DNA from: Prostheceraeus crozeri
Lineage: Eukaryota; Platyhelminthes; Polycladida; Euryleptidae
DNA length: 64,000 nucleotides
Reading direction: 5' to 3'
NCBI GenBank assembly: GCA_907163375.1
Contig: CAJQUW010007850.1
Location: 124,001 to 188,000, forward strand
This document shows positions 10,729-23,486 of the stretch, piece by piece. The translations under genes and the position numbers were made by a program. Each line of letters begins with the position of its first letter. The first letter of the stretch is position 1. The notes beneath the pieces are model-generated. The model saw only the letters and a list, made by a program, of their open reading frames with translations, ran no database searches and was not told where the DNA came from.

Positions 10729-11502
10729 TGAGTAAGTACATTGTTGGAGAAAAGACTCTTAGAAGAATCATCGTTTTATTTGATACAACCGCTCACCAAT
10801 GATTCTGCAAAATAGAGCTCGCTTTATCCAGTCTCCCTTCATGATTTGAATTCTTAATTATTCTAAAAAGGGTAACAAATGATTCTTTGCTTGAATGCAA
10901 CGTTCTTGCATGATGGAATTCAATAATCAATTAAACAACCTTGGTCATTTGAAGCAGTAAAAGGCTGCATGCCTGAACAATCAATGATCGTAGGAGCCTT
11001 TGTTGAATTTCTTAACTATGCAGGTAGACAACACTCACTGCTTTCTAAGAGATGTGATTGAGTTGATGCATTAATGAGAACAGAAAACTTTCAAGTGTTT
11101 TCAATATATTCAAAACGAAAAGAAAATGGCTGACTGAGTGGTTCACTGTCAAGGGAATAGCTTTGTAACCTAAAAATAGATGTGCGAGAGATGTTTTTGT
11201 GATTCTAAGAATTATTTCCTTCCAGCTCACCCATTGAGTACAACGCAAGTTTTATTTACAAATCTATCCTGCCGTGTCCGACACAGAGTTCTTTGTGCAT
11301 TACAGCACTTGCTGGTGACAAAATGTGAAGTGCGACATTTTAGGGTATGAAGAAACAGAACCGGAAAATGTTAAGCAAATGCAATTGTTTCATATGTGAG
11401 ACCTTTCACATTCGTGTTCACAAGTGAAGAAAGAATCTTTTCTCTCTTTATGGCACAAATTCAATGAAAATAAGAAGTTACCCGACTTTCCCTGTCCCGA
11501 CC

Positions 11503-11830
11503 ACAGAATTAAATATGTTGTTTATCTGCTTTGGTTTGCTAGAAGTGTGATTAATTCGAAATCGCCGGCACATCGAGGAACATATTAAGTGGGCAAAAAG
11601 GAATTCCTAATACCTTACAGAGATAGGAAAAAAAGTCGTGCGTCGCCTGCGGATTAATGTGAGTTCAAGAAAAGTGCTTCGATTGCCAAAATTCCTTCAG
11701 ATTCGAAGAATTCCGACCATTGCGCACAAGTTTTCTCCACAATATTGGCCCTTCCGATCATTATTAAAAAAAAGTAGCAGGCGTACGAAAATTAGTTCAC
11801 TTGATGTTTTCACATCCTCTCCTCGGCATT
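11503..11830 (+). repeat. Dispersed repeat family D, copy 2
   Basis: This is the uninterrupted relative of 3400-3688 plus 4425-4500. A 155-codon open frame (11638-12105) starts inside it, but the matching copy at 3540 does not keep that frame open, so it is not taken as a gene. Confidence 0.7.
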
Positions 11831-12701
11831 GCTCACTGTATAGTGCATACATTGAATCGAAGCCACGCATCGATGTGTGTTTTGGTGTGTGCGAAGTGAT
11901 ATCACAGCACGCACGCACGCATCTCTCACTGGCTCTGGTTCCTCTGCTGACAGCTTATTGTTTGCCATTTCCAATAGCAAGCGATACACGAATTATCCAT
12001 TCGAGAAGGAGCAAGTTGTCTAATTCTGTGATGTGCCATTTCGATGTTAAGGTTAGATATGTTTCTTCCTTTCTAGGAAACCGAAGCGCGCGCAGATTAA
12101 TCTAATTGTGTCCCGACACCACACTTTTACCGCACCGACCGCCTATTAGAGATCATCGGCTATGAATTGAAGCCCGAACTCGACTTGAAAATGTTGCCTA
12201 TGAAAAAAACAAAATACAACAGAAAACCTTTCATTGAAAAATCAAATTACTGCAACCCTGGAAATGTATTTCACTTTGCGAAGGCAATTAAATGGAGAAG
12301 CAATTACGGCTTTTGTTTTCCACACTAGCAATCTGCATACACTTTTTCATTAGTGTTATAATGCTACGTGATTGCATCCTCAAAAGCCTGAATGCCACAC
12401 ATTGTTTGAAAAGTTAGAAACTGCAACACATTGAAAGTCAAAAACGCATCTTAAAAACTGTATTCTTGAACTTGATTGAATATCGATTGAAGCCGAAGAC
12501 CCATGTGCGTTAAGCAAGGATGACAAGCTATTCAAATTTTATTAGTTTAGCATAAAATAGTCAACATAAAATACAATTTTGATACCATACACACTTTCTA
12601 GATCGGAAGGTAGAGTTGGATAGAATGAACTGACATGTTTCAATCCCTTTGTCTTCACTTATTCCCATTTGTTGCTTTTTTGCTTATTATTGTTTTCTGT
12701 A

Positions 12702-13367
12702 CACTGTAAACTGCAAGCAGCCACTTATCGGACAATTTGTGAGCCACATCAGTATTTTGGCCCTTACTGCGTATTAACAGACAAATTTCCTGCTTGTCAG
12801 ACAATTCTTGTCTCATCGCTCGAACTAATTTACACTATTGCGTTTACCGCCTATCATACAACTTATGACAAATATATACACTTTTATTGAAATTGGATGG
12901 TATCCTTGACAATTTTCAATCATAGAATATACAATGTTGTAAATAAGTAGGGTTATTTGTATACACCTTGAGGCATGGCAACAACAGGTCTGTATATTTG
13001 ACGTATTGATGCCATCTTTTAATTCTGTTTTTACAGCTTTTAAGGGTCTATATACTTCCCTAAAGTTGACATTGACACAGCGGACTTGTAAAGCATCAGA
13101 GTTGTTCATAATGCGAGTTTGAATGAGTGGAGCAGAGTTAGAACCTATGTGATTAGGTGTGACTAGTTGCCATTAGCTGATGTTGATCATATTTAAACAC
13201 TTTGAGTTTGAGAGACAATAGTTTTAGAAAAGTAGACAGAATTGTCTGATATTTTGGCGAATAATTGTCTCATCTTGTCTGCTCTGAACAGCCACTTTTG
13301 GTTCTTCATTGTCTCATGTTGTCTGTTGCAATTGTCTGATTTTTGGCTGTCTACAGTTTACAGGGTA
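12702..13367. mobile_element. CACTG-ended MITE, about 665 bp
   Basis: The left end CACTGTAAACTGCAAGCAG (12702) matches the reverse complement of the right end at 13339-13367, where the outermost bases read CCCTGTAAACTG. TA flanks both sides. GTCTGATTT and GACAATT words repeat inside. The termini resemble those of the 11.5-kb element at 25036-36586. No transposase is present, so it would depend on another element. Open frames at 12669-12890 and 12825-13109 are not conserved motifs. Confidence 0.6.
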
Positions 13368-13478
13368 TAGATATATTTTCCATTGTCATTTTTTGTAATT
13401 AGTTTACAACATTATACAGAGAAAATTGAAATGTAGCAAAACGGAAGAATTTGCAACAATATATTTTCAGCCATTTTT

Positions 13479-14292
13479 AGTAGAGTGGTCCCCAATGTGT
13501 ATACACTTTCGATTTTATAAAATGAACTATTTTATTAATTGAGGTGAATGCAATTGGGTATTGTTACCAACAGAGATGCAAATTTTTGCAGTTTTGAAGA
13601 AATTACCACGCAATTGACTAATCATGATAGTAATATAGAAAGAATGATTGTATTTTACAGATCCTCCGTGCTATGACAGTCTTGGAGAGGTTAAGCCTAA
13701 AATTAGCAATTCAATGGGTTGCCACTTTCGTGCGCAACCTTAAGAGTGTATTTTCTTAAGCGTGATCATATCACAAGGAACCTACCGCTAGTGGAAAAGC
13801 AAAATAACCTAATCAAAGACATTGATTTCAATTGACTTTGAAATATGTAAATGGGTCCACATCACTATTCAGATTCATGAAATGATACATGAATTTAGTG
13901 AATCATAAAATCATGCCGGTGAAAATTGAATTAAAAACTTTAAATTTCAGCCACGACAGCTCGAATAATATCGCGACTTTTTCATGAAGAAAAAGTGTAG
14001 TACGGATCATGGAATTTTCTTGATAATCAGTTTAATTTCCGCTAGTTCGGATGCTTATTAGCAAATACTCTTTCCTTTTGATATCCAACTTGTTTAATAC
14101 TACTTATAAAGCGTTGTCATCTCATTAGTATATAAATTTGCATAATTTTATCTTTTTAGAAACTGCTCAAAACATTTTTTGGACAGCAGCAACATAATCT
14201 TGGCAAAAAACTGAATCTTTTGATATAAAAATGTTCACTGTATACAGATACTTTTTTTGAGTCGACACTCTGCCTATATATACTTCCTCTAT
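13479..14292 (+). mobile_element. TIR repeat family F, copy 1
   Basis: This about 0.8-kb sequence is one of three related copies, the others being about 20880-21728 (same strand) and 34292-34944 (opposite strand). Shared words include TGTATACACTTTCGATTTTAT, GAGAGGTTAAGC-like, AAAAACTGAATCTTTTGATA and GAGTCGACACTCTGCCTATA. In the third copy the ends are inverted repeats containing TAGGTAGAGTG, so the family is probably a non-autonomous DNA transposon. This copy's right end (14262-14292) is well kept and its left end is worn. Confidence 0.65.
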
Positions 14293-15479
14293 ATTTTCAA
14301 CATACTTTCTTTGGAATCGCAAGTATGGTACGATGTTATAAACGACAATCTCGAAGAAAGGAGTTTGAAGATTTTTTCTTCGTTTCCTCTTTGACATGAA
14401 AAGTGATAAAAGTAGAAATACCCTCTCCGAAGACAATTTTGCTGATATGTATGATGCTCTTGAATCATTCAGAGATACCAGCGCATTTGTACTTCACTCC
14501 TTCAATGTCCTCCACCCTAAATACATCAACAATATCTATTTCAATGACATAACTGCTCGGGCACTACAGGATGTGATGTAGTGTCCTTTGATCTACATCA
14601 GTTTCCATGAGTCCGACTGTTCTCGACTGCTGTTATTGATCGCCGTACGAGATTATGGTTAGATGCCTAAAGAAACGTTAATGCGACTATTTTTATGTTT
14701 TTAAGCATTACCTCATTCGATAACATCGTCTAGATGTTTGTCCTACAAAGCTGCGATGCACGACAGAGCAACTAAAAAAGAACATGTTATCTTGGATAAT
14801 GTAAATTTAAGTTGAATCTCATTAAATTATGCAGATTTTCAGTCGATGCAGAACTTCTGACATTCATTGTACATGTACCAAAAAGGTATATAATTTGCGC
14901 CAGCCTTGTGTTGTAATTGGAAATAGTAATCAACTACATGTTCTGATAAGTAATTAGTAATCGTAATCAATTAATTTTTTGCCATTAATTACATTGTAGT
15001 CAGCACAGCTTAACATTCATTCCGCACTCAGCCTAAATTGCTTGACACCCCTCGTCAAAAAATGCGTCGCCATACTTAGATGTATACCGGGTGTACAACT
15101 ACCGGTATTTTTTCAAAAGAAATCTATGACGAAACATTTCCAAAATCTAAATTAAATGCAGATGTTATGAAATTCTTTCTCTCTTATCTTAATTATAGAA
15201 CTGAAAATGCAGATCAAAAACTGCTCCCCTCCGAGAAAGATAAACAAATGAATTCTTTATGAAACCAAAGCTGAAAACTTCAAATCAATTTAAATTTTTT
15301 ATGTAATTATTTAATTATGTAATTATGTAATTTGTGTCATTAGAAGAATAGTAAAGTCTCCTAGAAGCCACAAGTCTCGATATCCCAATCCTGTATTTTC
15401 AGTTTAAATCGTAGTTGAGTTGTAAGGCGAAAACATTTGGAGGAAAATGAAATGGTGGTAATTTGATATCAATGTTATA
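14293..15479. other. No gene recognised
   Basis: Short open frames occur at 14396-14581 and 15080-15262, without recognisable motifs. An (AATTATGT)-like simple stretch lies at about 15300-15335. Confidence 0.35.
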
Positions 15480-16240
15480 CAAGCGTATTTTGTTGATAGA
15501 GAACAAGACAAGACAAGACAAGAAACTCATTATTTGTCCGCAATGTCGGCGGGATACACGCGTACATTCAACTTCGACAAAACGTAATGAACAAGGAGCC
15601 AAGTCGCTTAGTCTTAGCATTTGGAGGCCTCAAAACACAGGAGTTTCTATGGTTGGGGGCACGCACCACAAACATAGGTTGGAGAGGATGATCATCAAAC
15701 TTCTGAATTACTTCAAATAAATCACGACATATCTTTTCAGAACTTGACACAAAATCATCATCATGAATAGAAGAACTAAAAATGATCTTAAAAGCACATT
15801 TTTCAACACTGCAAAGCAAATCGTGTGTGAGGCATACTGTGAGGCATTGCAAAAACAGGAGTATGCATACAAGAGTACTGAACGAATCAAAGCTTTTTAC
15901 ACAGAAAACATGATGTGTTCATCGCATCCTGATCGCTTCAAATTTCTGATAACAAAAATTCTCTTGCTGGCTTTTTTTACAATGTATTCTGTGTGATTAT
16001 TCCATCTACGATTCTGAGAAAATATCACTACAAGAAGCTTTACAGACTCCGCTCCGTTGTATTAATAGCAATACCAGATGGTGCATAAGTATCAGCACAT
16101 TGAAAACCTCTCTTTGTTATAAAATTCGTTACAGAACACTTCGCAAAATTCAGCTTCAAACCAACATTATTCGACCATGAAATAACATTGTCAAGCTCAA
16201 CTTGAAGCTAATCATCATGAACATCTCTTAAGAAGTGAAG
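15480..16240 (-). pseudogene. 5'-truncated LINE fragment (CR1/L2-type reverse transcriptase end)
   Basis: Read on the minus strand with two or more frame changes, the region gives the end of a non-LTR reverse transcriptase. LQVELDNVISWSNN and LNFAKCS are the conserved thumb-region blocks. They are followed by a piece like FSQNRRWNNH, then RSVLLYAY, and finally a C-terminal stretch with HPLQPMF and PPNAKTKRLG. A (CAAGA)n-type tract at 15504-15523 lies at the 3' side and is probably the element tail. The copy lacks the catalytic part and is dead. Confidence 0.7.
15504..15523. repeat. AGACA simple repeat
   Basis: Four tandem copies of a CAAGA/AGACA pentamer, at the 3' end of the LINE fragment. 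Confidence 0.8.
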
Positions 16241-16384
16241 CAGAGAATGATTTGAGAAGAGTCAAGAATGATTTGATGTTATCTTATTTATTCTATTATA
16301 CTTCAGTCGATGCTAAAAACAGCTTTCCCCTCTCCTTGAAATTTATTGACCAGATTAAAATAGTTAATTAAAAGTTATGTACAA

Positions 16385-16422
16385 CCCCTACGCGTTTCAA
16401 GCGTTCGCTCTTCTTTAGGGGG
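16385..16422 (-). ncRNA. Hammerhead-like motif in PLE terminal palindrome, minus strand
   Basis: On the minus strand CCCC and GGGG close an outer stem around a first box CTAAAGA, an AGCG-AA-CGCT hairpin, GAAA, self-complementary CGCG and TA. This is the minimal PLE hammerhead layout. The first box carries one change from CTGAAGA, which would be expected to impair cleavage. Confidence 0.55.
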
Positions 16423-16492
16423 TAATTCTCTAAAGCTATAAAACCATGGTTTTAGCGAATTACCCCCTGAGGAAGAGCGAACGCTTGAAACG
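16391..16492. repeat. Palindrome of about 100 bp
   Basis: The arms 16393-16428 and 16458-16492 are inverted copies (CGTTTCAAGCGTTCGCTCTTC and its complement). The loop itself is nearly palindromic (GCTATAAAACCATGGTTTTA). It lies beyond the 3' end of the minus-strand PLE remnant at 16804-18020 and most likely represents that element's inverted terminal repeats. Confidence 0.7.
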
Positions 16493-16500
16493 AAGCACCT
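16463..16500 (+). ncRNA. Hammerhead-like motif in PLE terminal palindrome, plus strand
   Basis: The plus-strand arm has a consensus first box (CTGAGGA), the AGCG-AA-CGCT hairpin and GAAA. After GAAA it reads CGAAGC instead of CGCGTA and loses the closing GGGG. The two arms therefore carry complementary damage, one in each half of the motif. Confidence 0.5.
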
Positions 16501-16803
16501 GAAGTATGAATAACCTACTGTTGGCGGCCATTCTGTATTATTCTATTATGCTATTATAGAATAATAGCTACTCAGTGATCATCTTCAGGCAAAATGGAAT
16601 TTTAACATTAACATATACATAAGATTCAACATTTTTTCGTATAATGATATCATAAAAATATGATATGGAAGGGATGATATTGGAAAAGGGGAATAGAGAT
16701 ATTATGAGGCAGGTAGTACTGGGTTACATAGTACCAGTAGCAAAGAAAACAGTGACCTGACTGAAAAGTTAGCGGTACATAAGTAAATTTTGAATCATAA
16801 GTA

Positions 16804-18020
16804 TCAGAAAATGAGAAAATCCCTTTGGCTGTTCAGTTCATGTTTGTTGTTAATTGTTGGTTTAAATCTGTTGATATAAAAAGCTTCTCTTAGACGAGGA
16901 TTGCTTGCATCGTGGTCATGAGCTAGAATTGATATTGTGATGTTGTTCGTTTGACAATTGTTCAAAGTCTTTCTGATGGACGAATCAGTAGTTGTTATAA
17001 GCTCTTTGCAGCGAATAAGGAAAACTAGTACAGTGCTGCCGATGTAGAATTGGTGCATTTAGAGCAAGAGATCCAATAAACAACGCTTTTCTTCTTGCAC
17101 TTTTTAGAGTCAAGCACAGGGCAATTCGATCAGTTGCAGCGATGTTGTGAGTTTATTTTGAGTGCATTTCTTAGTATTCCCCTTTTCCTTGTTAGCTGAA
17201 TATTTATTTTTTTCTCGTCGAAAGACGCTTTTAATTTGGTTATCGAACTTATCAGATATGTAAGGGAATGGAAAATGCATAAATTCATTGTCATTTTTTC
17301 GCTTAGATTCTCTGTTATTCTTTGAAGCATATTTGATCATTTGTGTGGGGTATTCATTGCTGAGGAGAATATTTTCGAATACATTTGAATGTTTTTTTGT
17401 AGACTTGCAAACTGGAACACCTTTTGGCAATTCGTTGTTCTTCTTTTCTGATGAAGTGAGATTTTGTTATGGTTGATAGATTGACCTATAATGGACAAAA
17501 ATATTCTTTCTAGCTGTCTTTCTGTAGAATTCAAATTGAGGGTTGTTTGAAGTGGTCATAATTACAGAAAAATCAAGCAAACTGAGAGTGTTTGTAGCAG
17601 ATGGGTGTTCGATCTCGGACTTGATGTTTGGATGTTGTTAATTCAAAGTTTGGAGTAATTGAATGACTTGTTCTCCATTTGTTACCAGGGCAAAGCAGTC
17701 ATCGACATAGCGTTTAAACAACGGAATTTCACTCATTGTTGATAATATTGTTCTCTCAATGGTGTCAATGAATAGGATAGCAACTATTCCAGATAAAGAA
17801 TTTGCCATGGAAGACCAATTGTTTGACGATAAAATTTGTCTTGAAACTGGAAGAAAGTATTGTCGAGAATAACCACCAACAGTTGTTGTGTTTGGTTAAT
17901 CACCAGTCCTTGAACTTGTGTGATGTTGTTGTTTTGCAGATTTTGAATGGTTGCTGAGATGGCATCATTTATTGCAAACGAAGTACACTGCAAACCGCTG
18001 GATGCGAAAATTACATACAA
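16804..18020 (-). pseudogene. Penelope-like element, reverse transcriptase and GIY-YIG remnant
   Basis: The minus strand, read through frame changes, carries the later half of a PLE protein. It begins in the reverse transcriptase with LDNTFFQFQDKFYRQTIGLPW (18020-17784). The catalytic box follows as FKRYVDDCFALV (near 17725-17690), then FEFYRK-type sequence, a region with FPFPYISDKFDNQIKSVF (near 17270), and the GIY-YIG end with HQFYIGST and LREAFYINRFKPTIN (17058-16804). The YVDD box and the GIY-YIG end together are diagnostic of PLEs. The 5' part is missing and stops and frameshifts make it inactive. Confidence 0.85.
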
Positions 18021-18250
18021 TTTGAAACTAACATCTGATACGAGATTCTCGTATGTTTACAGAGATCTGGTATGTTTTTCATACGAAACCTCACTTACTT
18101 TCGTATGTGATTGGTATGTAGTGATACGAGCTATTCTATCTGTGATTGGCTGTTTTACGATGAAATACGAGATGTTGGTATGTTTTATATACGAGACCCG
18201 ATGCAAATTCGTCCTCATTGGTATGTGTTTAGTATGAAGAGCTTTTAGGC
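17985..18250. repeat. TATG/ATACGA-rich repeat, MITE-like start
   Basis: TACACTGCAAACCGCTGG at 17987 resembles the CACTG ends seen at 12702 and 25036. The following 250 bases are full of GTATG/CATAC and ATACGA words in both orientations. A matching right end was not found, so the assignment as a MITE is tentative. Confidence 0.35.
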
Positions 18251-20870
18251 TCATGACAAAACATAAGTTATATTACATACTACTGTCAAATAGCATTTTT
18301 CCAGTAATACCAGTCGTGAATATTTCTTTGTGAAAGTGTGGTATTTAACAAGATTGGAATTATTGTGAAAGTAACACCGCATGTCATCGTTGCTACTTGT
18401 CTTATGGCATTCACAAGACTCATAATTAGCTCATTTCCATGAACTAAGTTGATTAACATCAATTAAATAATACGATAGCTATCGAGCAACCATGTTGACT
18501 TATATATCTCAAACATAACTATATTTGCGTTCATGAATTATAATGTGTTTTTATTTCGGATTGATAATATGCTTAGTTCCAAAATTACATAATGCATAAT
18601 TGTTGGTGGCTAAATAGGCTACTTATTGATTATTTATGAAATGCCTTAGACTTACATGTGTTAAAATCGAATTCAGTATTGTAAGTTTGACTATTAAATG
18701 TCATTATCTTACTACTTTACAAAACAGTAGTAACATTAGTGTGATCTTTATTGACAAAAGGCCTTAAATCAACATATATTAGAAAACATTGATGCTTTCC
18801 TTTAACATTGTGCTGGTATGGCTTTAGTAGTTTTCGACGAGGGCTATACGAATGCTATACAAGCGTCGTCTGCTTTTCCGGGAGCAACTGTAATTGAAAA
18901 CAATAAAAAATCCGCCTTAAAAAAGAGGTGGCGGGGAAATTAGGTGTTAAATTCTGACAGTTATCTGTAGTAATTGCGAGGTAATTGCAATGTAATTGAA
19001 GAAAAAAGGAACAATTTGTAAATGTAATCAATTACATTTCATGAGTAATTGACACAAGTCTGTTTTGCACTGACTTGATCACGCATGTAGGTCTTACTTT
19101 GGTTAATTTGTTGCTTAGTGCTGACTCATTGAGCTATCTACAGTTTGCAATAAATTCTAGTATAAAGCAGCCGAATTACGGTGTCATGATTGCGAATACG
19201 GACTTAGTGTAATATTGTGCAGTGACGAAAAATTCTTTGTAATTTTAAATGCATCCCTTTCAGTTTGAATAAATAATCTTTAAAGATAAAGAATATACAT
19301 TTCTAATTTTCTGAATTCCATGTATTTTTTGCTCCCTTTTGAGGAAATAAGTCACGTTTGTTTACTAATATTTATAGAACTGATTACTACATATGTGAAA
19401 AAAATTCTTTAATAACTATCTGCAATAATCAATCACATCGCAAATTTTCAGCAAAAATAATTCAGTCACAATCACTCTTTAAACCACGCAGAGAATTTCA
19501 TTCTTGCCTGAGGCGAGCTCAAACCATTCGAGGCGAGTTCATGACAGTTTCGTCTGCGCATATAACTGTTGAATAGTCTTGCTGCTTTATTGTCTTTGCG
19601 TTTGCCTTATTGAGAAGTCTGCTGTCAGCCTATTCAACTAATAAAGTAATATAAACAATTTGTCTTTTAAATTATACTGTCTCATGCTGAGTGCTTAAAT
19701 GGAACAGACTATTCATTGTTTTGAATAAGGAAAACAAATCTTCTTTTTTTCTTGCTTGATGATCTTGCACAGGCAGTATTTTTAACCCGAGAATTACCAT
19801 TTTCAGTGAAAGAGAAATAATGAAATAAACTTAAGAGCACTTATTAAGACTCTTGGCTAAAACAATTACATGTGCAAATATTATTTTGACGCGAGTACTA
19901 TATCTTATTCATAAAGTCCCTATTGACTACTAGAAAGAGTGATGAACCTGAGTGCTAACTATGACTAAGAAGCGAGTCTCATTTTGGTATTCATCTAATG
20001 AGTTGCATGGAACAAGCACTTCCAATACATCAAAAAATGCCTCAAGAGCGGGGCATATCTAGCCCGCTCTATAAGATCCATCTAACAACTGCTTTGGCAA
20101 TTAAACACGAATGCACTTGGATCAATAGCATATGCACAAGACTCAAAGCACAGTCGGAGATGATGGATAAGGTTGGCAGGACTCAGAGCACCATTGGAAA
20201 GGATTATTTTGATTCAAATTAATGTCTTAGGTTCATTAAGGGGAAATCAATTTCACTGTAACCACTTCTATATGCAGGAACACAGCAAACCGTCATAAAC
20301 AGTGTTGTGAGCACTCGCCACCTGAGACAGAAGCGACCCGAGTGACAACTTTGAGGCAGGAACTGAACAACTGTGTTAACTAACTGATTGGCACTGTAGT
20401 CGCCATTCATCCCACAGTCGCCCTTCTATCCTTCCAACAGTCGCTATTCATTCCACCGTTGATAATGGATTGACACTCAGCTGGGGAGTCTAGACAAAAA
20501 TATTTATTCAGAGCTACGCGTGCGCCGTCACACTACCAGCTGCACATTGACACACTGAATTTTGTCTCGTCCTTTATTACTGTTGATATTTCATCATATA
20601 TGCACTTAACAAGCATTTTAGCACCTCTGTGAATTGAAGTTTGGTAATTTTAGTAATCTTCTGTTTAGTGCTCAGATTCATATTTAAATAGGACTTAATG
20701 ATTTATAGTGGAGAAGCCCGAGTGGAAATCTTACCAAATTTTGGTACCATAATGATTCACCTCAATGGCGACAATAATGATGAAGAAAAGTCGCTATTGA
20801 GTGCAATAAGATGAATTTATGCATCAAAAAGCTCTAACTCCCATATAAAAAATGTGGAAGTGTTCTAAAC
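18251..20870. other. No gene recognised
   Basis: Several open frames of 60-75 codons have no recognisable motif. Nothing distinctive was seen apart from short A/T-rich inverted words. Confidence 0.4.
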
Positions 20871-20879
20871 CAGAAGCGT

Positions 20880-21728
20880 TTCAAATCTCTGAAGTGAATT
20901 TTATTGAATTTTGGCCGTATAGTAAATATGATAGGTAGATTAGCAGCTCAGCATTAATCGAATCACTAATTTGTATGCAGTTTCGATATCATTAAATGAA
21001 CTCGAGTTGAGACCCAGCTCCAAATGTGAGATGTGTATATTATTGCACTTTTGGAGAATTCTACACGGATTTGACTGATCATGATAGCAATACAGAAGAA
21101 AGAATAGTATTTTACAAATCCTTCGTGTCATGACAACCTTGGAGAGGTAAGATGATTATTAAATCAGCAATTCAATGGGTGACTGCTTTAATGTGCTCAG
21201 TGAGTAGGTTGTGTAAGAGTGTTTCTTGACCACATCACAAACTGTCTGCTACTGAAAGAGCACAATGTCATAATCAAAGACAACGATTATTGAGATTCAA
21301 GAAATGAAAGATAAAATTAGTGAATCAAAGAATCATGCCGACGAAAATTGAATTAAAACTTGAAATTTCAGCCAAGAAGACACAGATAAGATCGCGACTT
21401 TTTCATGAAGACTTCCTTTATAATGATGTTCATGATATCTCCTTGATAATCAGATTAATTTCCGCTTAATTAAGATATCTGTTGGTAACTTTTCATTCCT
21501 TTTGATAGCTGATATTTAGCTTCATATTACTTATATAGAGTTGCCAAATCATTGGCACATAAACACGGATGATTTTCAAAGCTTAAGCTTCTTAAAAATT
21601 CATCAAATAAGTTTTAGAACACAGCAGGGAGATATCCGCAAAAAACTGAATCTTTTGATATAAAATTTCCAATTTATGCTGATATTTTTATGAGTCTACA
21701 CTCTGCCTACTGCATACTTACTGTATAG
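20880..21728 (+). mobile_element. TIR repeat family F, copy 2
   Basis: It matches family F copy 1 through words such as TTTTACAAATCCTTCGTG, CAGCAATTCAATGGGTG, AAAAACTGAATCTTTTGATA and the end ACACTCTGCCTACTGCATAC. The left boundary is uncertain. No coding region. Confidence 0.6.
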
Positions 21729-21805
21729 GGATAGCTAATGAGATGCATTCAAATAGAGCATCGATAATTAAATGATGAGTGGGGGAGCCATCGAGGCAGG
21801 TAATA

Positions 21806-21931
21806 GGAAAAAGAGCGCAAAAAAGACATTATTATGGTGGGCTGGAAAAATTTATTATAGTCGCACCGTCATTGTGTGACTATAATAAATTTTTCGAGCC
21901 CACCAAAGTGTGTTTTTTGCGCTCTTTTTCC
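21806..21931. repeat. Foldback (hairpin) MITE
   Basis: The arms 21806-21862 and 21876-21931 are near-perfect inverted repeats: GGAAAAAGAGCGCAAAAAA, GGTGGGCT and TTTATTATAGTC on the left have exact complements on the right. The loop is only about 13 bases. The 60-codon open frame at 21779-21961 simply runs through the hairpin. Confidence 0.8.
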
Positions 21932-22814
21932 TCGATAATTAAATTGTTTCAACAAGATTGAAATTCAGTCTTTGAAGAAGTGCACCATTCAGAATGTGAC
22001 ACAATGTTCATAAAATTGATTTTCTAGTGGCCCAAATCAAGCGATCTTATGAGTAGACCTTTAAAAGGCATTTGTGGAGACTTTGATAAAATATCATTCT
22101 TGGATATCTATGCGATCATCCTACAATTTCTCTGTAGAAGTCCATGACTCTTCATATGGGCAACGGTGCGCTTAGTACTGTTATGATAACATAACGAAGA
22201 AAATTCAAATAAAGCTACGTTCGCGGTCAACAGATTTACAAGCATCATAATTCATTTGAAGACATCAGATGACCTTATGTCTCAGCAGAACGTTCAATAC
22301 AACATTAATTTATCCAAATTACTTTAATTCTGCCGTTTACCGTTTTTGGTGCGTCTAAAAGCTTCCCAAAATTGGTCATATTTTAAGCTAACGATAAACA
22401 GCCTATATTCACTCAAGTCAACACTACAGAGTGTCCCAGAAGTTACTACCACTTAGAAAAAAATTAATCTTCATCAATTGTACAATTGTTGCATGCCTTT
22501 GCGGACTCTATGGTCATTTTTGTCGGTGAAAATGTCCAAAAGAGTCATATTGACTGGCTACTAATACATTTAATCTCATCAATTACTTATTTTATGATTA
22601 TTATGTCTTTGACCGATACTCTAGATTAATGCATGTATCTTTCAAAATGACTTCATATTATTTTGTTAAATTTCGGCCACTTTTCTCTGATACCATAGAT
22701 TGTATATAGAAGTAGTTACTTGGAGCGAAAGCTAAAGTCATTGAAGAAATTCATTGTAATCGAAATAAGAAGGCTATGAAAGCAAGATATATTTTTACGC
22801 ATGTTCGCCAACAC

Positions 22815-22955
22815 GATTCGAATACTCATCAATCATCGTTCAAGTACTCGTAGAATCGTTCGAGTACTCGAACGGTATAACAAAATGTTGAGTCGAGTCG
22901 AGTACTCGAGCGGTCAAACTCGACATTTTCGAGTGCTTGCAGGGCCCTAGGTTGA
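22815..22955. repeat. CGAGTACTCG-rich degenerate repeat
   Basis: The words TTCGAGTACTCGAACGG and GTCGAGTACTCGAGCGG occur twice within 90 bases, with further TACTCG words. It resembles the subterminal part of a DNA transposon, but no full element could be delimited. Confidence 0.45.
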
Positions 22956-23486
22956 ACATAAGAAAGTTTCAAGCATGTGAGCTTGCACAGGTTGGACGAA
23001 CTGCAATGATTATTTTCAAGCAACTCAATCGAAAGAATAATTGATAATGGAAATATGCATCATGCTACTCAAGTAGTTGTTCATTCTGATCAAAATTGTT
23101 TGATTTCTTTATTTGAGTTGATACAACCATAAGTTTATGACAAATTACCATTTTTTGCTTATTATTGTTAACTGCTACTAGTTTATGGGACTTGCGATAT
23201 ATCAGTTTTCACTGAATTCAAAATGAAACTGCACCGTTTCGAATTAAATGCTAATTAATTAATTAAGCTAGCTAATTAATTAATAGGCTGTAAGTCAGAT
23301 TAAGATACTAAATTTGTGTTCAAGTGGGAAGGTTAGCATGCTGCATTCCATACAGCACAAGTATTGCGGACGTTCAATCAAATTTCTATCGTCAAATGTT
23401 TGAAATGAATAACTGATTGCTTATAGGCTATAAATCTTTCTCCTCACTTCGCTTTAGTTTAAATAGGGAGTTGCGTTGATGTTTAG

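Noticed and set aside
11638-12105. 155-codon plus-strand frame
   Set aside because: It begins within repeat family D, is not kept open in the related copy at 3540, and has low-complexity Arg/Ser content without a motif.
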